A DNA stretch of 64,000 nucleotides from Candidatus Formimonas warabiya (lineage in GTDB: Bacteria > Bacillota > Dehalobacteriia > Dehalobacteriales > Dehalobacteriaceae), in NCBI RefSeq assembly GCF_002777255.1, contig NZ_CP017634.1, positions 1,438,903 through 1,502,902 of the forward strand, read 5' to 3'. Positions 58,609 to 64,000 of this stretch are shown here, piece after piece. Numbering within the stretch: position 1 is the first letter of the stretch; each line of letters starts with the position of its first letter. The notes beneath the pieces are model-generated. The model saw nothing but the letters and a program-made list of their open reading frames with translations. It was not told the origin of the DNA and searched no databases. The translations under genes were made by a program, and so were the position numbers.

Positions 58609-59475
58609 CTATCCATTGTCCATGGGCTCTTCTAAAGAAAATCGGCCCAATTTCCCGTTTCTGAACTCCTGGAGCAGCATCACTGCCGTTTGGTCCATTT
58701 TGACGACGCCGCCGGTAGCCAGAAAGCCTCTTTTTTTGCCGATTGCCTCCAGGGTTTTGAGGGGATCCGGGTCCACTTCCCCTATTTTATACCGTTCCCT
58801 CAGGGTACCGGCATCATGCTCCGCTAAAAAATGCACCAGGTTCCGGGCCACATCTTCCACAGGATAGACCAAATCACTGACCGCCCCGGTTATGGCCAGT
58901 TTGAGACCTGTCGCCCGGTCCTCAAACTTGGGCCACAACAACCCGGGTGTATCCAGCAATTCCAACCCTTCGACAACTCGAATCCATTGGGGACCTTTCG
59001 TGATACCAGGCTTATTCCCTGTTTTTGCGGAAACCTGATCCGCCATGGCGTTAATAACCGTAGACTTGCCCACATTGGGTATACCGACCACCATGGCTCT
59101 TACCGCCCGGCGTTTTCTTCCTTTTGCCTCCAAGGCCGCCAGCACAGGCTCGGCACTTTGTTTCACCATATGTATCAATTCTTTGATCCCTTGTTTCAAA
59201 GCCCCGTTTACGGCCACGGCCCCTAAACCTTGAGAGGCAAAATAAGAGATCCATTTCTTCGTTGCCGCCCCATCGGCCAGGTCCTTTTTGTTCAAAACAA
59301 TCACCCCGGGTTTCTTCGCCAGGAGTGATTTTAAATCCGGATTGCGGCTGCTTTGGGGGATCCGGGCATCCACCACTTCGATCACTACGTCCACTAAATC
59401 CAGATTCTTTTTAATTAATTTTTTGGCCTTTGCCATATGGCCCGGGTACCACTGAATGGTCGGGGAATCTTCCAT
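58609..59475 (-). CDS. rbgA: Ribosome biogenesis GTPase RbgA (YlqF)
   Basis: Circularly permuted GTPase needed for late 50S assembly. About 288 residues, MEDSPTIQWYPGHMAKAKKL at the start, G4 VLNKKDLA before G1 VVGIPNVGKSTVIN and G3 DTPGLLWPKF, and a C-terminal ANTAR-like domain. The ATG at 59475 is preferred; a GTG three codons upstream is possible. Typical position after lepB. Confidence 0.95.
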   Translation of the reverse strand: MEDSPTIQWYPGHMAKAKKLIKKNLDLVDVVIEVVDARIPQSSRNPDLKSLLAKKPGVIVLNKKDLADGAATKKWISYFASQGLGAVAVNGALKQGIKELIHMVKQSAEPVLAALEAKGRKRRAVRAMVVGIPNVGKSTVINAMADQVSAKTGNKPGITKGPQWIRVVEGLELLDTPGLLWPKFEDRATGLKLAITGAVSDLVYPVEDVARNLVHFLAEHDAGTLRERYKIGEVDPDPLKTLEAIGKKRGFLATGGVVKMDQTAVMLLQEFRNGKLGRFSLEEPMDNG

Positions 59476-59520
59476 GAAAGTCACAACCTTATCTTTAAAT
59501 AATTATTCCGGGAGGCAGGT

Positions 59521-60060
59521 TTAAAGGAGCAGCCTCCAGCGGGGAACCGGCCAATAGAGGATGATCGCCTTTCCCTGAATCCGGTTTTCCGGCAGCGTCC
59601 CCCAAGACCTGCTGTCAAAACTGTCCCCCCGGTTGTCACCCAGAACCAAATATTCCCCTTTCGGAATATGGACCGGGCCGAAGTCTTGATAAATCACGCC
59701 GCCGGGCAGATAATTCTCTGGATATGCCTTCCCGTTGATAAAAATGCTGTTTCCTTTACCTTCTATGGTTTCACCAGGCAATCCGATTATTCTCTTGATG
59801 TAATATTTTTTTTCATCCAAAGGAAATCTGAATACGACAATGTCGCCCCGTTTCGGCACCGAGAGGCGGTAAATGATCTTATTGACAATAATGCGGTCTC
59901 CCGGCTGTAAAACAGGATACATGGAGAGCGAAGGAATAAAAGAAGGCTCGAACAAGAACATACGCATCACAATTGCCAGGATCACCGCGAGGGCAATCAA
60001 CTCCAACCACTCTCCGGGACGTCCTTTGATGAATTGGGCAAAGGAGCCGGCAGGCCTCAT
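59521..60060 (-). CDS. lepB: Signal peptidase I
   Basis: Removes signal peptides at the outer face of the membrane. 179 residues with one N-terminal membrane helix (LIALAVILAIVMRMFLF), catalytic Ser in FIPSLSMYPVLQPGD, Lys in KKYYIKRIIGLPGE, and the conserved LGDNRGDSFDSRSWG near the end. The length is standard for Gram-positive SipS-type enzymes. Lies between rplS and rbgA. Confidence 0.96.
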   Translation of the reverse strand: MRPAGSFAQFIKGRPGEWLELIALAVILAIVMRMFLFEPSFIPSLSMYPVLQPGDRIIVNKIIYRLSVPKRGDIVVFRFPLDEKKYYIKRIIGLPGETIEGKGNSIFINGKAYPENYLPGGVIYQDFGPVHIPKGEYLVLGDNRGDSFDSRSWGTLPENRIQGKAIILYWPVPRWRLLL

Positions 60061-60177
60061 AACTGATATTCTCCCATCATGGACATCGCCTCATAAGTTT
60101 TCCGAAAAATTTCCTAATAGATAAAATTTCTGCATCAAGCAGCTAAAATCCTTTAACGTATACACCCAGAATCATGT

Positions 60178-60204
60178 AAAAAGGACTGAATTTCTCCAGT
60201 CCTT
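60178..60204 (-). terminator. Terminator after rplS
   Basis: AAGGACTG-loop-CAGTCCTT followed by TTTTTACATG on the minus strand. Separates rplS from lepB. Confidence 0.75.
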
Positions 60205-60209
60205 ATCTT

Positions 60210-60551
60210 TTAGCGGATCTCTTTAATTCTGGCCGATTTACCGGTGCGTTCTCTCAGATAGTAAAGTTTAGCCCGGCGTACTTTACCCCGGCGCATGACC
60301 TCGATCTTGTCAATACGCGGGGAATGCAGCGGGAAAGTTCTTTCCACACCGACACCGTATGTTACCCGTCTCACGGTAAATGTTTCCCGGAGGCCGCCGC
60401 CTTTGCGCCTAATCACAACACCTTCGAAAATCTGAATTCTTTCCCGGGTTCCTTCCACTACCTTCACGTGAACCTTCACGGTATCACCAGGTCTGAAGGG
60501 AGGAATATCTTTGCGCAGCTGTTCTTGTTCGACAACTCTTAATAAATCCAT
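60210..60551 (-). CDS. rplS: 50S ribosomal protein L19
   Basis: 113 residues, full length: [75 protein letters not shown]. Sits at the 30S-50S interface. GGAGGAGC precedes the ATG. It has its own promoter inside the trmD end, and about 100 bases of leader that could be structured. Confidence 0.98.
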   Translation of the reverse strand: MDLLRVVEQEQLRKDIPPFRPGDTVKVHVKVVEGTRERIQIFEGVVIRRKGGGLRETFTVRRVTYGVGVERTFPLHSPRIDKIEVMRRGKVRRAKLYYLRERTGKSARIKEIR

Positions 60552-60653
60552 GACCTGCTCCTCCTTCCTTCCAAGACGTTCATAACTGCTTCCTTCATCC
60601 GCAGCAGAGGACCGCCCGTACTTCGCAACTCACGCCAAAAGGCGCCGAGATAT

Positions 60654-60682
60654 ATTATAGCATACCTATCTGGTACTGGCAA
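60654..60682 (-). promoter_or_regulatory. Strong sigma-A promoter of rplS
   Basis: Minus-strand TTGCCA at 60682-60677 and TATAAT at 60659-60654 with a 17-base spacer, overlapping the region next to the trmD stop. The leader then contains a GGCGCC-TTTT-GGCGT hairpin. Confidence 0.75.
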
Positions 60683-60686
60683 TATT

Positions 60687-61988
60687 CTACCACCATTTTT
60701 CCCCGTGCAACCGGTCCAGAATGATGGAAACAGCACTGCGCACGGATAAATGATTATATTCCCCCGGACCGTAAATAGGTTTGAGGATATAATCCGAGCT
60801 TTCGATCAGCGACGTTTCCAGCCCCCAACCGGTTCCAAACAAGAGCAGGTAATTTCCCCCCTGCCGGGCCATAGTTTCCCGCAATTCCAAATAGCTTGCC
60901 GTTTTGGGGTATGCCTTGGCCGCTGTGGAAATGACTTTGGGCGCCATACCGTACTCATTTTCGATCATCTCTTTCACATCTTGCACAGAATTGGCCAGAG
61001 CAATTTTGGTTAAGGCCTGTTTCCGGTCCGGGTTATATCTTGCCCCATATCCCTCCACCCAGTGGCTGATTAAGGTATTGATCAAATCGTGCTGGGCTTG
61101 GACCGGCTGCACCAGAAAATACTTTTCCACGCCAAAGGTCGCCGAAGCCCGGGCAATATCGTGCAGGTCCAGGTTTGTAAAAGAAGTATTGACGACTTCC
61201 TTCTTTTTATTATAGACCGGATAATGCACCAAGGCCGTAAAAAGGCGGTAGCCCTGCTCCGCCCCTTGCCGGATTTCTCCTAAGAACTTGAGATCTTCCT
61301 CATCCAAAGGAGCCTTGGCCAACAGATCCGGACGGTTTGTCCAGGTCTTCAGAAGGGATTGTTTTCTGCGCCAAAGCCGAATTTGCTCGTGATTCCCCCC
61401 CATTAACACCTCCGGGACCTTTCGCCCTTCAAATTCCGGGGGCCTGGTATACTGGGGATACTCCAAAAGACCGTCGGAAAAGGACTCCTCATGGGCAGAA
61501 GCATCATCGCCCAATACCCCGGGCAGCAGCCGGACCACGGCATCAACCATGATCATGGAAGGCAGTTCTCCTCCCGTCAGCACAAAGTCCCCCACCGACA
61601 ATTCATCTGTCACGCACAATTCCCGTATTCTCTCGTCAATGCCTTCATAATGGCCGCAAATAAAGACTAAATGGGCTTCCTGGGACAGCTCAAAAGCCTT
61701 CTTTTGGGTAAAAGGTTTCCCTTGCGGGCTGGTGAGAATAATCCGGGGGGACCCATCAGCCGTGCTTTTGACCTGTTTCACCGCTTCAAAAATGGGCTCG
61801 GGTTTCATCACCATCCCGGCGCCGCCCCCGTAAACCACATCATCCACGATGCGGTGTTTATTAAAAGCAAAATCCCGAATATCCGTAATTCTAATATCAA
61901 CGATGCCCTTTTCCCCGGCTCTTTTGATGATGCTTTCCTGCAAAGGAGCAAACATCGCGGGAAAAAGGGTCAGAATATCAATCTTCAC
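60687..61988 (-). CDS. trmD: tRNA (guanine-37-N1)-methyltransferase TrmD fused to a second SPOUT-like methyltransferase domain
   Basis: 433 residues. The first 245 are complete TrmD ([68 protein letters not shown] with the AdoMet knot). From about 250 a second domain starts [20 protein letters not shown] with [20 protein letters not shown] and ends [20 protein letters not shown]. It resembles the separate RNA methyltransferase that follows TrmD in Thermotoga-like bacteria (Tm1570 type). The fusion would modify two tRNA sites with one enzyme (inference). GTG start with AGGGGGC. Confidence 0.92.
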   Translation of the reverse strand: MKIDILTLFPAMFAPLQESIIKRAGEKGIVDIRITDIRDFAFNKHRIVDDVVYGGGAGMVMKPEPIFEAVKQVKSTADGSPRIILTSPQGKPFTQKKAFELSQEAHLVFICGHYEGIDERIRELCVTDELSVGDFVLTGGELPSMIMVDAVVRLLPGVLGDDASAHEESFSDGLLEYPQYTRPPEFEGRKVPEVLMGGNHEQIRLWRRKQSLLKTWTNRPDLLAKAPLDEEDLKFLGEIRQGAEQGYRLFTALVHYPVYNKKKEVVNTSFTNLDLHDIARASATFGVEKYFLVQPVQAQHDLINTLISHWVEGYGARYNPDRKQALTKIALANSVQDVKEMIENEYGMAPKVISTAAKAYPKTASYLELRETMARQGGNYLLLFGTGWGLETSLIESSDYILKPIYGPGEYNHLSVRSAVSIILDRLHGEKWW

Positions 61989-62002
61989 TTTATTGCCCCC
62001 TC

Positions 62003-62506
62003 TTAATCATCCAGTCCCCTGGGAAGTTCCACTACCATCTTCTGATGATCCACATCTATGGCCAAAACCACGCTTTTTAATGCCGGCAGGAGCAAATCCT
62101 TTTTATTTTCCCTTTTCACCACATAAACATCATTTGCTCCCGTTTCCAGGATCTCTTTGACCTGGCCCAGATGCTGGGAATCGGCATCATAGACATCCAG
62201 ACCAATGATTTGAAAATGGAAAAAGTGGCCCGGGGGAAGTTTTGCCACCTGGTCAGGATCAACCTGCACCAAACTGTTCTTTAATTTTTCCGCCTCTTCC
62301 CGGTGATCAAAACCGCAAAATTTAATTAAAAACAAGTCTTGCTGTTCCCGGACCTGTTCAATGTCCAGATAATGATTGACGGCATCCACCCAAACCTTCT
62401 TCGTCTTTTTAAAGCGCCGGGGAAAGTCGGTTAAAGGCTGCACCTTGACCTCTCCATGGACACCATGGGCAGCGATAATTTTACCAATGGTGATTCGTTC
62501 ACTCAC
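62003..62506 (-). CDS. rimM: 16S rRNA maturation protein RimM
   Basis: Assists 30S head assembly by binding S19. 167 residues with N-terminal RimM domain ([20 protein letters not shown]) and a C-terminal PRC-barrel ([39 protein letters not shown]). GTG start with GGAGGATCC. It ends 14 bases before trmD. Usually rpsP and the KH-domain gene are upstream; here a divergent GntR gene is. Confidence 0.95.
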   Translation of the reverse strand: MSERITIGKIIAAHGVHGEVKVQPLTDFPRRFKKTKKVWVDAVNHYLDIEQVREQQDLFLIKFCGFDHREEAEKLKNSLVQVDPDQVAKLPPGHFFHFQIIGLDVYDADSQHLGQVKEILETGANDVYVVKRENKKDLLLPALKSVVLAIDVDHQKMVVELPRGLDD

Positions 62507-62785
62507 GTAGGATCCTCCTCAAAAAAGCCGCGGCCGCGTAACATCAATCGTTTCCTGTGGATTTAGACTGTGTAAATTATAACACAAATTTCCTGAAAGG
62601 GAAAAACCCATGAGTATACTTTTCACCTCCCAGCAAATACTACTTTCAATTATTTAATTATTGAACGGATGGGTTTTCCCAAGGATGAACGGGATGCCGA
62701 TTTTTTTTCTTTTCATTTAATAGAAAATTTGGTAAAATATTTTGTATACCATATGCATAATTTAATATATTATGAGGTGAATCTT
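62507..62785. other. Divergent region with inverted repeat upstream of gntR
   Basis: GGGAAAAACCCAT near 62599 and ATGGGTTTTCCC near 62668 can pair over about 80 bases. TTGTATACCATATG near 62743 is a candidate FCD/GntR operator just before the regulator start. GGTAAAATATTT could be its -10 region. No gene seen. Confidence 0.4.
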
Positions 62786-63490
62786 TTGGATGAAAAAAGT
62801 TTAAAAATTGAAAAAATACCCATTACCAGAACAGAGGTCTTTGAAAAAATGTATACTGCCATCATCTCCGGATATTTTAAGCCGGGAGATCGCTTGGTGG
62901 AAAGAGACCTCTCCCATATATTGGGGGTTAGCCGCACCCCTATCCGAGAAGTTCTGCGGGAACTGGAAAGATTAAATCTTGTTAAATCCGAGCCCTATAA
63001 AGGAGTCTTTGTCAATATCGTTACGATTAAAGAAGCGAATGATATCTTTGTGGTAAGAAAAAACATGGAAGGGCTTGCCACAAGGCTTTGTGTGGAAAAT
63101 ATCACGGAAGAGATTCTAGAAAACCTGGATAAAAATTTGCTATCCTATCGGGAAGCCCTAAAAACAAATGATGTGCAACGTATGCTGGAACTGGATGACG
63201 ACTTTCATTCTATTATTTATAATGCCACGAATAATAATATCTTAATCAGCATGATCCACAATTTGCGCACCATGATTAGTTATTTCAGAGTATACTCCCT
63301 GCCCACCCGCCAAAAAGAGACTTACCAAGAGCATGAAGATGTATTTCGCGCCATCAAGTCCAAGGATGCGGATCTGGCCGAAAAAGCCATTCAGGATCAC
63401 ATTGCTGCCTTTTGGGTAGAGGTTAAGCACCATATCAATAAGGCCAATCAAGCTAATTTCAACGATCATCCTTCTATGTGCAGCAAATAA
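62786..63490 (+). CDS. GntR-family regulator, FadR/FCD subfamily
   Basis: 234 residues from a TTG start with GAGGTG upstream. Winged helix at about 10-75 (ISGYFKPGDRLVERDLSHIL, GVSRTPIREVLRELERLNLV) and an all-helical FCD ligand domain with metal-binding His residues (LELDDDFHSIIYNATNNNIL, YQEHEDVFRAIKSKDADLAE, QDHIAAFW). FCD proteins sense organic acids or sugars acids. The neighbouring epimerase gene suggests propionate, methylmalonyl-CoA or related catabolism, but the ligand is not known. Confidence 0.9.
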   Translation: MDEKSLKIEKIPITRTEVFEKMYTAIISGYFKPGDRLVERDLSHILGVSRTPIREVLRELERLNLVKSEPYKGVFVNIVTIKEANDIFVVRKNMEGLATRLCVENITEEILENLDKNLLSYREALKTNDVQRMLELDDDFHSIIYNATNNNILISMIHNLRTMISYFRVYSLPTRQKETYQEHEDVFRAIKSKDADLAEKAIQDHIAAFWVEVKHHINKANQANFNDHPSMCSK

Positions 63491-63531
63491 TAGCCTGTGT
63501 AAAATAGAATGAATATAAATTGTACAAAAAA

Positions 63532-63575
63532 AGCAAGAGCCTTCTACCAATGAATGCATAAAAGGCTCTTTTGCT
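63532..63575. terminator. Bidirectional terminator between gntR and the epimerase gene
   Basis: AAGAGCCTT and AAGGCTCTT pair around an 18-base loop. The minus strand is followed by TTGCTTTTTTTG, so it mainly ends the epimerase transcript. Confidence 0.75.
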
Positions 63576-63643
63576 GGGGTTGGCATATTAATACTTCCAC
63601 AAAGGAAGAAGTTTACACCCTTATGGGCCTATCTTTGTCGTCC

Positions 63644-64000
63644 TCAGCTAATTGGCTTCTGACAAAATTCGCTGAGCACGCCGTGCGTATCCTTGGGGTG
63701 CAGAAAAGCAACCAAAAAGCCTTCTGCGCCGATATAAGGCTTTTCAGTGACCAATCTGATATCACATGCTGCGGCATTGGCCAAAGAAGCTTCCATATCA
63801 TCGGTTAAGAATGCCAGATGGTGTATTCCCTCGCCGTTTTTGGCAATAAATTTACCCACCGGAGAGTCCTCCTTTAACGGCTCCATCAGTTCTATTTTAA
63901 TATTCGCGAAGTGGGCAATGGCCATTTTCATACTGCCGTCCGCAACCGGTTCCGGCACTATTTTTATACCGGGGAATAATTTTTGATACTGGTCTGCTAC
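63644..64000 (-). CDS. mce: Methylmalonyl-CoA epimerase (VOC family), C-terminal part
   Basis: Interconverts (R)- and (S)-methylmalonyl-CoA in propionate metabolism. The 118 codons inside the window lack the start. Motifs: IKIELMEPLKEDSPVGKFIA, GEGIHHLAFLTDDMEASLAN (metal His), FLVAFLHPKDTHGVLSEFCQ (metal His, Glu). The match to the small VOC-fold epimerase is good; glyoxalase-type relatives are the alternative. Convergent with the GntR gene. Confidence 0.85.
   Translation of the reverse strand, partial: VADQYQKLFPGIKIVPEPVADGSMKMAIAHFANIKIELMEPLKEDSPVGKFIAKNGEGIHHLAFLTDDMEASLANAAACDIRLVTEKPYIGAEGFLVAFLHPKDTHGVLSEFCQKPIS

Overview
The window looks like part of the chromosome of an anaerobic, endospore-forming, motile Clostridia member, closest in style to Peptococcaceae-like Firmicutes. 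The reasons are MEP-pathway isoprenoid genes, a 2[4Fe-4S] ferredoxin, a Spo0E-type phosphatase, Spo0A-box-like sites, chemoreceptors, an agr-type peptide signal and S-layer remnants. The conserved blocks are GC-rich, while roughly 33-57 kb is visibly AT-richer. No tRNA, rRNA or CRISPR array was recognised.

Left core, 1-18.9 kb, all on the minus strand. In transcription order: ddl, dprA, topA, trmFO, xerC, hslV, hslU, rpsB, tsf, pyrH, frr, a small PASTA-like protein, a ferredoxin, uppS, cdsA, an AI-2E-family permease, dxr, rseP, ispG and the 5' end of proS. This is the standard Firmicutes order for translation, envelope and isoprenoid genes. Right core, 56.8-62.5 kb, minus strand: rimM, trmD (fused to a second SPOUT-like methyltransferase domain), rplS, lepB, rbgA, rnhB, a coiled-coil gene and a frameshifted yraN. 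In many relatives yraN, comM and dprA are adjacent. Here about 39 kb of accessory DNA separates yraN from dprA, and comM lies inside it on the opposite strand. A GntR/FCD regulator and the end of a methylmalonyl-CoA epimerase gene close the window.

Accessory region, 19-57 kb. (a) 19-33 kb is signalling and surface: a polysaccharide deacetylase, an XRE/Spo0E-like pair facing an XRE-S24 regulator that lacks the catalytic serine, a chemoreceptor, a PAS-GGDEF-HD-GYP protein, a soluble receptor with an N-terminal Rossmann domain, a FIST sensor, a MITE, a DNRLRE-type protein and a membrane GGDEF protein. (b) 33-47 kb is a patchwork of small genes, pseudogenes and probable defence genes: two paralogous BglII-like endonucleases without a methyltransferase, ImmA/IrrE with a broken partial copy, a DarTG toxin-antitoxin pair with an IS256-family insertion at the 3' end of darG, a truncated TPR gene and a membrane-anchored DEDDh exonuclease. 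Seven copies of a roughly 60-bp intergenic repeat are confined to this part. (c) 49.5-56.8 kb is a signalling locus: agrB and agrD, two AgrC-like membrane-only proteins each with a Spo0A-like box 37 bp before its start, a GGDEF-HD-GYP protein, a VanY-like peptidase, a tandem-HD protein, and a divergent histidine kinase with the same kind of membrane sensor as the GGDEF-HD-GYP protein.

The agr locus is the best candidate for an undescribed system: a cyclic-peptide signal apparently linked to cyclic-di-GMP turnover and to a kinase sharing one sensor module. A second theme is interspersed repeats. GC-rich palindromes built from GGTACC, GGATCC and CCGG sit between core genes, and the seven-copy AT-rich repeat sits between accessory genes. 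All starts, promoters and functions are read from sequence only.
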